DNA of 64,000 bases from an uncultured Bacteroidales bacterium (GTDB taxonomy: Bacteria > Bacteroidota > Bacteroidia > Bacteroidales > Bacteroidaceae): the NCBI GenBank assembly GCA_902800925.1, contig CADCGD010000015.1:1-64000 (forward strand), written 5' to 3'. The notes beneath the pieces are model-generated. The model did not search any database and had not been told where the DNA came from. It saw only the letters and a program-made list of their open reading frames with translations. The translations under genes were made by a program, and so were the position numbers. Within the stretch, counting starts at the first letter, position 1. Every line of letters starts with the position of its first letter. Below are positions 51,678-60,032 of the stretch, piece by piece.

Positions 51678-53867
51678 CTAAAACGCTATCGGTACCACAA
51701 CCTTAAACGTGATATTACGACCCATGTTATAGACGCCGCGGCGACCAGTAATGACGTTCTCGTCAGCATACTTCAGACGGCTGAGGTGGTTTTGATATGC
51801 CTTGTTCAGCAGGTTGTCAGCGGTGATGTAGAACTCGGCGAGTTTCTTGCTGCGGAACATGATGTCAGTACCAGCCGACAGTGAGAGCAAGGCGTAGCCA
51901 GGTGTCTCGGTTTCCGTGTTGTCAGCACGGTAGATGTGCGTCTGTCGCAGATAGCAGTCGAGTCCGGCGGCGATGTAGAGATTGTTGAGTGCCACTCCAC
52001 TCTTGGGATGGGCATGGCGGTACTCATGCATGGCGTGTGGACTGACCGTGCTATGCGTATGGTGGAAGAGCTCCCATTTCAGCTCCGACGTCCACTTGGG
52101 CGCAGGGGTGAAGGGAAGATACTTCGTATCAGGCGTAGCATTCAATAGCTGGGCATCGACATACGAGAAGGTGTTGGAGAAATGGACGGAGTGGACGGGG
52201 TGGAAATCTACGCCAGCCTCAAAACCCAGCAGTCTGGCATCCCCCTGGGTATAGACATAGACAGGATAATCTATTGTCTCACCTCTCACCTCTTGCCCCT
52301 CACCTCTAATAAATATGTAGTTGTCGATGCGGTTAGCGAAGAGCGCCAGCTGTGCAGAGACGTAGCGAGATGTGAAGTCGAGTCCGAGGTCAGCCTGTAG
52401 ACTGTATTCTGCCTTCAGGTTCTGGTTGCCTATTTCATAGCGCAAAGAGCCCTCATGCACACCATTCGATGCCAGTTCACTCATGTTGGGTGTGCGGAAG
52501 CCACGAGCTAGATTCAGGCGCAGGTTGAAGTGGTCGTTGATATTGCAGACGGCCCCGATGCTACCCGTCAGACCATTGAAGTGACGGGTGAAATCCACAA
52601 AGCGCATCTCACCGTCCTCCATCAACTCATATCCGTGCAGTCGACGGTGGTCATAACGCAAACCTCCACTCAGTGTCCAGCGGTCGCCAAGGCTTTTCGA
52701 GGCAGTGGCATAGAGGCCGAAGTCAAAGAGGCGGCTGTCAGGTATCAGGTATTCCTCGCCTTTGTTATCTGACTGCTGATACATGCCACCGATGCCTGTA
52801 GAGAGCTTCCAACCATTCCACTCATGGGTAACGTAACGCAGGTCGTAGGTCAGCGTTTGCAATTTCAGGAACAGACCGTATTCATCCATCGACTCCTCAT
52901 ACTCCTGACGTCGGTTCTGCTGATAGCCGATGATGGCCTTGAGGTAGCCCGACGAGAGGTTCAGCGCGTTGTCCCACACAGCCTTGTAGTGCTTCACCTG
53001 CTGGTAAGGCAGCGACTTGCCGTAGCCATGATCCGTGAATCCTTCTCCGTGAACCAATTCTCCCGTTACCTCGTCACGCTCTCCCTCAATGATGCTTGGC
53101 GTCAGGTGATAAGCCGTCCACGTCAGTCGCGAGTGTCCCCAGTCCTTGTTGATTCCCAACATTAGTCGGCCAGCCCGCTCATGGAACTGCGAGCCAGGCA
53201 CGTAGCCGTCATACTTATTCTTATACGCATGTGCCATCTTATCGCTATAGCGGGCATCCCACACAAACCCCTTCTGATTGCCCGCCATCTGTAGCGAGTA
53301 ATGGAAGAGTCCGTTGTTGGTCTGGTATTCCGTGTTGACGTTAGCCTTCATCTCACCCTCGGCCAGCGTGGGCTGAGCGTGCAGGATGACCACACCAGCC
53401 ATCGCGTCAGAGCCGTACATCAACGAGGCTGGCCCTTTCAGAATTTCAACACTGCCGACATTGTTGCCATCGACTTCAACACCGTGTTCGTCGCCCCATT
53501 GCTGACCCTCCTGACGCACACCTTCGCTCATCACCACGACGCGGTTGTAGCCCAGTCCGCGGATGATAGGTTTCGAGATGCTGCCGCCTGTGGTCAGCTG
53601 ACTGACGCCAGGCTGGTGAGCGATGGCATCGATGATATTTGTCGAGGCCGTAGCTCGTAACATTTGCGGTGTCACGATACTTACGGGGGCTGTGGCGTGT
53701 TTCAACTTGGTATCGCCCGTCACACCCGTCACCGTCAATTCATTCAGTTGCAGATGACGGAAAAAAATATCTGTCGAATCCTCCGCATGATGATGTTTAC
53801 TATTATCCTGAGCTGCCACTGCCGTGCATATACACAACAGTAGCAAAATGATGTATTTTGCTTTCAT
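51678..53867 (-). CDS. TonB-dependent outer-membrane receptor, probable metal uptake
   Basis: A 729-residue receptor with signal peptide (1-19), a His-rich start (KHHHAEDS), the plug domain (ATAPVSIVTPQMLRATAS, IRGLGYNRVVVMSEGVR, VEILKGPASLMYGSDAMAGV) and a 22-strand-type barrel ending ITFKVVVPIAF. A predicted loop has HHTHSTVSPHAMHEYRHAH, like zinc-uptake ZnuD-type receptors. With the Cys/His-rich small gene upstream this points to a divalent metal, by inference. Residues about 520-530 come from a reversed TCACCYC array. Confidence 0.87.
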   Translation of the reverse strand: MKAKYIILLLLCICTAVAAQDNSKHHHAEDSTDIFFRHLQLNELTVTGVTGDTKLKHATAPVSIVTPQMLRATASTNIIDAIAHQPGVSQLTTGGSISKPIIRGLGYNRVVVMSEGVRQEGQQWGDEHGVEVDGNNVGSVEILKGPASLMYGSDAMAGVVILHAQPTLAEGEMKANVNTEYQTNNGLFHYSLQMAGNQKGFVWDARYSDKMAHAYKNKYDGYVPGSQFHERAGRLMLGINKDWGHSRLTWTAYHLTPSIIEGERDEVTGELVHGEGFTDHGYGKSLPYQQVKHYKAVWDNALNLSSGYLKAIIGYQQNRRQEYEESMDEYGLFLKLQTLTYDLRYVTHEWNGWKLSTGIGGMYQQSDNKGEEYLIPDSRLFDFGLYATASKSLGDRWTLSGGLRYDHRRLHGYELMEDGEMRFVDFTRHFNGLTGSIGAVCNINDHFNLRLNLARGFRTPNMSELASNGVHEGSLRYEIGNQNLKAEYSLQADLGLDFTSRYVSAQLALFANRIDNYIFIRGEGQEVRGETIDYPVYVYTQGDARLLGFEAGVDFHPVHSVHFSNTFSYVDAQLLNATPDTKYLPFTPAPKWTSELKWELFHHTHSTVSPHAMHEYRHAHPKSGVALNNLYIAAGLDCYLRQTHIYRADNTETETPGYALLSLSAGTDIMFRSKKLAEFYITADNLLNKAYQNHLSRLKYADENVITGRRGVYNMGRNITFKVVVPIAF
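52277..52311. repeat. In-frame heptamer array, TCACCYC class, opposite orientation
   Basis: Five units in the TonB receptor gene lie on the non-coding strand, so the protein reads RGEGQEVRGET. This is the only coding copy of the class in that orientation; its third unit (TCTTGCC) breaks the pattern where a TGA would otherwise appear. Confidence 0.8.
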
Positions 53868-53917
53868 TCTGTGATTGATTAATGGTATAAATAATGTATG
53901 TAAAAGTCTAATGTGGA

Positions 53918-54262
53918 TCAGATGGTCGGAGGTCCCCTAGTTACATTAGCACCACAGCTGTCGGCACGACAGCCGCACAAAGGCTGGGCATAATTTTTCT
54001 TACATACATGAATATATACTGTGACAGCCAGTATAACGGCTGCCAGCATCGGCAACGTGAGGAATTGGCACAGCACGCAGTCGTGCACCCAATGGGGCGT
54101 CACCGTCATGTGACCGTGACAACTGTGATGTACGCAGTCGGCACATTCCGTTGCTATGGCTTCACCCGTTTCGTGGATGTGAACAGACGACAGCACCAGC
54201 ATTGGCACAAACACAGCCAATAGCAACCATGAGGCAATATGTCTTTTTTTCGTCAGTTTCAC
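53918..54262 (-). CDS. Small Cys/His-rich membrane protein upstream of the TonB receptor
   Basis: 114 residues with two membrane segments (about 10-26 and 70-86). Between them lie HIHETGEA, CADCVHHSCHGH, HWVHDCVLC, and the end has CGCRADSCG: 9 Cys and 9 His in all. This suggests metal binding or sensing on the periplasmic side. It is 50 bases ahead of the TonB receptor, on the same strand, so one transcript is likely. I know no named family with certainty. Confidence 0.75.
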   Translation of the reverse strand: MKLTKKRHIASWLLLAVFVPMLVLSSVHIHETGEAIATECADCVHHSCHGHMTVTPHWVHDCVLCQFLTLPMLAAVILAVTVYIHVCKKNYAQPLCGCRADSCGANVTRGPPTI

Positions 54263-54267
54263 GCTTG

Positions 54268-54275
54268 CAAAGGTA
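54268..54275 (-). promoter_or_regulatory. -7 promoter box for the putative metal-uptake operon
   Basis: Minus-strand TACCTTTG, six bases upstream of the small gene's start codon. No Fur/Zur-like palindrome was recognised. Confidence 0.55.
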
Positions 54276-54458
54276 CGAATAAACGAACAAGAAGTTGTTT
54301 TTTCCTATGAAAAAATAACATTTTTTACCCTAAAGTATCACTACTATTACAGAAAGCTTGTAGCTATTCACCCGAAAGATTTTTCATAATTCCAAGTTTT
54401 TGCCCCCTTTTATGGCATAATAAATGTTAATGATGAGTTGGAATTGATGAATAATTGC

Positions 54459-54466
54459 TATTTTTG
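54459..54466 (+). promoter_or_regulatory. -7 promoter box for pepD
   Basis: TATTTTTG, 23 bases before ATG 54489; it lies inside the longer open frame and so supports the later start. Confidence 0.55.
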
Positions 54467-54488
54467 TAGCAAATTAAGAGGATACTTT

Positions 54489-55919
54489 ATGAAAACAACA
54501 GAACGTGTATTCCAGATCTTTAAGGAACTGAACCATATTCCACGCCCTTCGCACCATGAAGAGCGAGTAGCTGACTATCTTTGCCAGTTTGCGGAGCGGT
54601 TGAATCTGCCCTATAAGCGCGACAAGGAGAACTGTGTCGTCATCAGCAAGCCAGCCACGCCAGGCTATGAGGGTGCGGAGCCCGTCGTGCTGCTCAACCA
54701 CATGGACATGGTTTGTGTGGGCATGAGCGATCCGCTTAACACACCCATCGATGCCTATATAGAGAATGGATGGATGAAGGCACGAGGCACGTCGCTGGGT
54801 GCTGACAACGGCATCGGACTGTCTATGGCGCTTGCCGTGCTGGAAAGCAACGAGATGGTACACGGTCCGCTGGAGGTTATTACGACTACCAACGAGGAAG
54901 ACGGCATGTCGGGAGCCTCACAGCTAAGCAAGGACTTCCTGAAAGGACGCAAAGTCATCAACCTTGACTCCGAGAACTATGACACCATCACGACGGGTGC
55001 TGCCGGTGCCTGTCTGCAGTTCCACCGCATCCCCATGAAGCGACAGCCTGCTCCAGGCGGCAAGCGCCGCTGGTATCGCATTCGTTTCGAGGGCGGACTG
55101 GGTGGCCACTCGGGTGTGGACATCAACAAAGGCCGTTGCAGCGCCGTGGTAGCTATGTGGGCCATTCTGGCAGCCATCTATAACGAGTACGACTTTGACG
55201 TGGCATCCATCAACCTTGGCGAGGCTAATGCCTCTATCGCCTCGTCGGCGGACATCGTCGTTTGTGTACCGTCTGGCGAGGCCTGCGAGTTTGTCAAGTC
55301 TCAGCAGGACATGATGAACGAATGGCTACGCGAAGAGTATCCTGACGACCCGAAGATGACGTGCAGCATTGAGAAGTGCGAGAAGCAGGACAGCGTGATT
55401 TCCAAAGATGCTTTCGAGGCACTGATGGGTTGTCTGGAACAGGTGCCACAAGGCGTGGTGAAGATGAGCGAGGCGATGCCCGGCACGGTAGAGACGTCAA
55501 ACAACGTTGGGCGCATCGTAACGGAAGAAGACAGCATCTTCGTATCGACCCACACGCGCAGCTTCATCGACGACGATATGGCCGCGCTAAGCAAAGATAT
55601 TGCCGACACCTTTGTGGCTGCCGGTGCGACTTCGGAAGTGGTGATGTCGGCTTCTGCCTGGCAGGAAGACCAACATTCTGCATTCCTGCAGCTTACCTCC
55701 GACACGTTCCAGGATGTGCTGGGCTGGCGCCCACGAATGGTGGCCATGCACTTCGTCCTTGAAGCAGGGTTCTTCGTTGAGCACTATCCTGGCATTCAGA
55801 TTGCCAGCATCGGCCCACGCATCGTAGAACCACACTCCACCAGCGAACGGGTGGAACTGAAGACCATCGAGGATATCTGGCAAGTGCTCATCGAACTCCT
55901 CAAGCGTCTTGCTGACTAA
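54489..55919 (+). CDS. pepD: Aminoacyl-histidine dipeptidase
   Basis: A 476-residue M20-family cytosolic dipeptidase. It has LLNHMDMV (first metal His and catalytic Asp), the bridging Asp in LGADNGIGLS, the Glu pair TTNEEDGMSGA and NLDSEN, the dimerisation-domain HSGVDINKGR and the C-terminal His in EPHSTSERV. This PepD type cleaves Xaa-His and other dipeptides. ATG 54489 (MKTTERVFQIF) is chosen because of the promoter box at 54459. Confidence 0.93.
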   Translation: MKTTERVFQIFKELNHIPRPSHHEERVADYLCQFAERLNLPYKRDKENCVVISKPATPGYEGAEPVVLLNHMDMVCVGMSDPLNTPIDAYIENGWMKARGTSLGADNGIGLSMALAVLESNEMVHGPLEVITTTNEEDGMSGASQLSKDFLKGRKVINLDSENYDTITTGAAGACLQFHRIPMKRQPAPGGKRRWYRIRFEGGLGGHSGVDINKGRCSAVVAMWAILAAIYNEYDFDVASINLGEANASIASSADIVVCVPSGEACEFVKSQQDMMNEWLREEYPDDPKMTCSIEKCEKQDSVISKDAFEALMGCLEQVPQGVVKMSEAMPGTVETSNNVGRIVTEEDSIFVSTHTRSFIDDDMAALSKDIADTFVAAGATSEVVMSASAWQEDQHSAFLQLTSDTFQDVLGWRPRMVAMHFVLEAGFFVEHYPGIQIASIGPRIVEPHSTSERVELKTIEDIWQVLIELLKRLAD

Positions 55920-55939
55920 GGATGGGCAGATAATAAGCT

Positions 55940-55967
55940 GGGGCAGATGGCGGCCGTCATCTGCCCC
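55940..55967. terminator. Hairpin between convergent pepD and GH2 genes
   Basis: Fourteen-base arms GGGGCAGATGGCGG and CCGTCATCTGCCCC pair with one mismatch and no loop. There is no T-run on either side, but the position between two convergent stops suits a bidirectional terminator. Confidence 0.55.
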
Positions 55968-55980
55968 ATGACACAACCTC

Positions 55981-58380
55981 TTACTTACTCTTCAGCTTTA
56001 GACTGGCGGTAGGCAATGAACTCTTGATGCTCACGCTAACGGAACCTTTCTGCTGTGTGCTGCGCACAACGAGGAGGGCGCGGCCTTTCCACGTATTTAC
56101 ACGAGACGAGGTGTAGGGTTCTGTATCCTTCAAATCGGCAGAAGCAAAGGCTAACAGCGTACCAGCACCTTTCACCGTGGCCTCACAGGGAATGGCAGCT
56201 TCAGGTACGACTGTGCCGTTCTTGTCAAGAACCTCGATGGTGACGAAGGTAAGCGACTGTCCGTCGGCTGCCATGACGGTGTGGTCAGGGGTGAGGCGCA
56301 GACGAGCTGGCTCACCAGCGGTCTTCAACGTCACACTCTCGCCACCGGCTTCAGCACGTAGGGTACCGGCTTTATAGGGTACTGAGAAAACGGCCTTGAA
56401 CTCAGTAGAGCGGTCAACCTTCTTGGTGCCGATGAGCTGGTCGTTAAGATACAGCTTTACTTCTGGCTGATGGGTATAGACCTCCACCTCGACGGGTTTA
56501 CCCTCCCAGCCTTTCCACGTCCACGACTCCCATGTGGGCCAGACGCTCCACATCGTGGTGTGAATCTCACCGTGGTAGCCGTTGGGTTCCTTGACGGCCA
56601 TATATAGTTGAGAGTGTAGAGTGTAGAGTGTAGAGTTTGCTTCCGCTGTTCCTCTCGCGAAAGAATTAGAAGCGGTAGCAAACTCTACACTCTCAGTTCT
56701 ACACTCTACACTATTCCACAGCATCTCACGATAGTGGCTGATGGGCTTGCGCCAGCCAGTAATATCAACATCACCACAGGGAGCGCCGTGCCATTCGGGC
56801 TGTCCACCCTCAATCCACGACTCACCCTCGCGCTCACCCTTATAGTAGTTACGCCCTATACCGCTCTCGCCGAGATAGTCCAGACCTGTCCACACGATGT
56901 CGCCTACAACGTAGGGGAAGTCGTTCGCCACAGCCCAGTTGCGGAAGGCATCGCGAGGATAGCTCTCCGTCTGCCAGATGACGCGCTTGGGATCGCGCTC
57001 ATGGTCGCTGGCGTGCTTGAAGATCATGTAGTTGTAGCCCGCCACGTCGAGCACCTCAGCATGTGGGTCGTAGATTTCCCAGTCGCGGTCCCAGGCACAC
57101 AGAGCCTCGGTAACGGGGCGCGTCGTGTCCAGTTCGTGGATGGCCTTCTTCATCTGTCGGGCGGTATACACCACGCGGATGTCTTTACGCTCAATGACCT
57201 CGTTGCCGATGCTCCACGAGATTACGCTTGGGTGGTTGCGGTCGCGCAGCACCATCGCATGGATATCCTGGCGGAAGCAAGAGTCGATGACGGTGGAGTA
57301 GTCGTAGGGATTCTTCTGTGTGCGCCAGCCGTCAAAAGCCTCGTCGATAACGAGCATACCTATTGAGTCGCAGGCGTCGAGGAAAGCGCGCGTTGTGGGG
57401 TTATGGCTGGTGCGGATGAGGTTGAAACCGGCTTCTTTCATCTGGCGCACCTTGCGGATTTCGGCATCGTCGAAAGCTCGGGCACCCAGCACACCGTCGT
57501 CGTGGTGTACACAGGCACCGTTGATGAGTACTTTCTTACCGTTGAGCACGAAACCATTCTCGGCGTCGAACGAGAAGGAGCGGACGCCGAATTTCGTGGA
57601 GAGGTGAGAGGTGAGTGAGGAGAGGTGAGAGGTTAGTTTTGCATGTACCTCATATAGATATGGTGACTCTGGTGACCAAAGCTTGGGATTGTTGATGGTG
57701 TAGGTAAAGGTGACTGCCTTGCTCTCGCCAGCTTTCAGCGATACTTCTTTCTGTTGGCCTTCTACCTCCACGGTGGCGTTGCGGTCTGTCGTGCTTTCGT
57801 TCTGCACCATTACCTCAACCTTTACTATTGCTTTGTTGGCCGAGACTTGTGGCGTGGTGACGAAAACACCATTCTCAGCAATGTGCAATGCGGGCATCGT
57901 TTCCAACCATACGTGGCGATAGATACCGGAACCGCTGTACCAGCGGCAGTTGGGCTGTTCACTATTGTCTACCTTTACGACAACCTCATTTTCGCGTTTG
58001 TCCTTATAAAGATAAGGTGTTACATCAACGGTGAACGGCGTGTAGCCATAGTGATGCTGTCCGGCCTTGACCCCATTGACGAACACTTCAGCTTTCTGAT
58101 ACACACCCTCAAAATGCAGTTTCACTAGCTCGTCTCCGGGTGTTTTGAATGTCTTGCGATATTCACCCTTGCCAGCCTCGAACCATCCGCCGCCAGTGCC
58201 CGTAGCGCCTTTGCCAGAGTTGGGACCTTCGAAGATGTCCCAGTCGTGTGGCAAGTCGACGGTCTGCGTCGTTCCGTTATGTGTGAACTGCCAGCCGAAG
58301 TCAAACAACTGCCTTTTTGTCTGTGCCGATGCCGTCACTGCTGCGGCGACCAGCATCATTGTCATCAAAAACTTCTTCAT
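55981..58380 (-). CDS. Glycoside hydrolase family 2, beta-galactosidase-like
   Basis: A 799-residue exported enzyme with signal peptide (1-19), GH2 sugar-binding and immunoglobulin-like domains, the TIM barrel with acid/base E394 (SIGNEV) and nucleophile E472 (WQTESYP), and C-terminal beta domains including a DUF4982-like part. It likely removes beta-linked galactose or a related sugar from polysaccharide. ATG 58380 (MKKFLMTMM) precedes a clear signal peptide. Two inserts are repeat-derived: about 249-260 and 557-592. No SusC/D pair is adjacent. Confidence 0.9.
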   Translation of the reverse strand: MKKFLMTMMLVAAAVTASAQTKRQLFDFGWQFTHNGTTQTVDLPHDWDIFEGPNSGKGATGTGGGWFEAGKGEYRKTFKTPGDELVKLHFEGVYQKAEVFVNGVKAGQHHYGYTPFTVDVTPYLYKDKRENEVVVKVDNSEQPNCRWYSGSGIYRHVWLETMPALHIAENGVFVTTPQVSANKAIVKVEVMVQNESTTDRNATVEVEGQQKEVSLKAGESKAVTFTYTINNPKLWSPESPYLYEVHAKLTSHLSSLTSHLSTKFGVRSFSFDAENGFVLNGKKVLINGACVHHDDGVLGARAFDDAEIRKVRQMKEAGFNLIRTSHNPTTRAFLDACDSIGMLVIDEAFDGWRTQKNPYDYSTVIDSCFRQDIHAMVLRDRNHPSVISWSIGNEVIERKDIRVVYTARQMKKAIHELDTTRPVTEALCAWDRDWEIYDPHAEVLDVAGYNYMIFKHASDHERDPKRVIWQTESYPRDAFRNWAVANDFPYVVGDIVWTGLDYLGESGIGRNYYKGEREGESWIEGGQPEWHGAPCGDVDITGWRKPISHYREMLWNSVECRTESVEFATASNSFARGTAEANSTLYTLHSQLYMAVKEPNGYHGEIHTTMWSVWPTWESWTWKGWEGKPVEVEVYTHQPEVKLYLNDQLIGTKKVDRSTEFKAVFSVPYKAGTLRAEAGGESVTLKTAGEPARLRLTPDHTVMAADGQSLTFVTIEVLDKNGTVVPEAAIPCEATVKGAGTLLAFASADLKDTEPYTSSRVNTWKGRALLVVRSTQQKGSVSVSIKSSLPTASLKLKSK
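56606..56712. repeat. Composite hairpin of heptamers inside the GH2 gene
   Basis: Left arm: AGTTGAG, AGTGTAG three times, AGTTTGC, TTCCGCT. Right arm: the reverse complement in the same 7-base register with a few changes (AGCGGTA, GCAAACT, CTACACT, CTCAGTT, CTACACT twice). The middle is about 24 bases around TCGCGA. The whole is translated in frame as about 36 residues. Confidence 0.8.
57601..57635. repeat. In-frame heptamer array, TCACCYC class
   Basis: Five units (GAGGTGA and variants on the plus strand) inside the GH2 gene read in the coding direction as LTSHLSSLTSHLS. Confidence 0.85.
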
Positions 58381-58445
58381 ATTATTATTTTTACAAAGCA
58401 TATTAATTTGGGGTGTAAAGATACAAATAATCCATGAATTATTGT

Positions 58446-58453
58446 TATCTTTG
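58446..58453 (+). promoter_or_regulatory. -7 promoter box for the Nudix gene
   Basis: TATCTTTG, 37 bases before ATG 58490; it excludes the long in-frame extension that overlaps the GH2 gene. Confidence 0.6.
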
Positions 58454-58489
58454 TGCGCAAAATTGAGATTATTTAAAAAAACGAACAAT

Positions 58490-59005
58490 ATGGATAATCA
58501 AGAAGAGATATTCCCGATTGTAGACGAAGCGGGGAACGTGATAGGTTCTGCGACACGGGGTGAGTGTCATAGTGGCTCGAAGCTGCTACACCCCGTCGTT
58601 CATCTGCATGTATTCAATTCCAAAGGCGAAATATATCTGCAACGTCGCCCTGACTGGAAAGATATACAGCCAGGGAAGTGGGACACGGCCGTTGGAGGGC
58701 ATATTGATTACGGAGAGACCCCAGAAGAGGCTTTGCGACGGGAAGTGCGCGAGGAGTTGGGCATCACTGACTTCAAGCCGGAACCCATCGACAAGTATGT
58801 ATTTGAAAGCAAGCGCGAGAAGGAACTGGTATATGTTAATCGTACTATCTACGACGGTGAGATACGCCCATCCGCTGAAGAGCTGGACGGTGGCCGTTTC
58901 TGGACGATGCAAGAGATTCGTGAGGCCATGGGGAAAGGTATACTGACTCCTAACTTCGAGAGTGAGTTCAATAGATGTTTTTTGTTAACAAAGAAAATAA
59001 GTTAG
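58490..59005 (+). CDS. Nudix hydrolase (isopentenyl-diphosphate-isomerase-like group)
   Basis: A 171-residue protein with the Nudix box GHIDYGETPEEALRREVREE (around 68-90) and the LHPVVHLHVFNSKGEIYLQRR lead-in shared by YfcD/IDI-like Nudix proteins. It would hydrolyse an organic pyrophosphate of unknown identity. The frame is open well upstream (to 58145) but antisense to the GH2 gene; the promoter box and the MDNQEEIFPIV start favour 58490. It converges with the S66 gene. Confidence 0.9.
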   Translation: MDNQEEIFPIVDEAGNVIGSATRGECHSGSKLLHPVVHLHVFNSKGEIYLQRRPDWKDIQPGKWDTAVGGHIDYGETPEEALRREVREELGITDFKPEPIDKYVFESKREKELVYVNRTIYDGEIRPSAEELDGGRFWTMQEIREAMGKGILTPNFESEFNRCFLLTKKIS

Positions 59006-59008
59006 TCT

Positions 59009-59977
59009 TTATTTCATAATTTGCGGATGTTCTTTCTTTATGTCATAGAAATGCTTGCCACCTTCGATGTCAAATGACAACAGGGCACTCTCGGGTGTAA
59101 CATCCAGCGAACAGGGCGCTCCCTCAATAAGCGGCAGACAACTATTGCTACCTACGGGGAACCCACAGCAGACAGGAATATCCATGTCGTGCAGATGAGT
59201 AATCAGCATCTGCTCCACACTGCCATACTGCAGGTCATATTTCACAGAACTGAACGCACCGAAGATAATGCCCTTCACCCTTTCGAAACCTGGCTGTAGA
59301 CGCAACGCATAGAACAGTCTGTCTATGACATGCAGCGACTCTTCCACCTCTTCTATGAAAAGGATGACGTCCTGTTCAGGATCAAGTTGGAATTTCGTAC
59401 CTGAAATGGCCGCATAACTACAGAGATTGCCACCCACCAGGATGCCCTCGGCATGACCACACTTGTTATGGACATTACCAGGTATCTTGTATTGAGGGAT
59501 AGTCCCAAAGAACATATCACGCAAAATGTTTGTGGCAGGCTCCTGTTGGGCAGCTATCTGGAAGGCCATCGGTCCATGGATACTCATCATACCCTCTCCT
59601 GCTACCGTATAGAGCAAAGTCGTAATATCACCGTGTCCTATCAGCCACTTCGGATGTTGCGAGTAACAGTCTGTGGGCACACGGTTCAACAGATGAATGG
59701 ATCCATAGCCACCACGTGAACACACAACGGCCTTGATGCTGTCATCCTCGAAAGCCCACCGTAGATCCATAGCACGTTCATCTGCCATACCTGCATAGGC
59801 ATCCACATTCAAACTGGTGGTATGCGGTCCGACAACGGGTTGGAGTCCCCAGCTCCTGATCTGCTCTGCAGCCTGCATGATAGCCTCTTCCGGCACCCAG
59901 TAGGCAGGAGAAACAAGGGCTACCTTGTCTCCTGCCTTTAAAAAGGGTGGCTGAATCATCTTTTTACCTAATGACAT
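59009..59977 (-). CDS. S66-family LD-carboxypeptidase homologue with altered active site
   Basis: A 322-residue protein with the LdcA/MccF fold: PPFLKAGDKVALVSPA start, SRGGYGS, the EEVEE block with the catalytic Glu, and a GFPVG turn. In active members the nucleophile is Ser in G-[FY]-S-D-[IV]-T; here it is GHGDIT, a Gly. The catalytic His in the FPxGH motif is Ser (GFPVGSN). Two of three triad residues are therefore missing, so peptidoglycan LD-carboxypeptidase activity is doubtful. It may be a binding protein or regulatory homologue. Confidence 0.85.
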   Translation of the reverse strand: MSLGKKMIQPPFLKAGDKVALVSPAYWVPEEAIMQAAEQIRSWGLQPVVGPHTTSLNVDAYAGMADERAMDLRWAFEDDSIKAVVCSRGGYGSIHLLNRVPTDCYSQHPKWLIGHGDITTLLYTVAGEGMMSIHGPMAFQIAAQQEPATNILRDMFFGTIPQYKIPGNVHNKCGHAEGILVGGNLCSYAAISGTKFQLDPEQDVILFIEEVEESLHVIDRLFYALRLQPGFERVKGIIFGAFSSVKYDLQYGSVEQMLITHLHDMDIPVCCGFPVGSNSCLPLIEGAPCSLDVTPESALLSFDIEGGKHFYDIKKEHPQIMK

Positions 59978-60032
59978 ACTCTAAATTACTAATAACTTAA
60001 CTAAATCTATCTATATTTATATTTCTCTGTAA

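Noticed and set aside
58145-58489. N-terminal extension of the Nudix protein by 115 codons
   Set aside because: It is antisense to the GH2 signal-peptide region and contains the Nudix promoter box, so translation must start at 58490.
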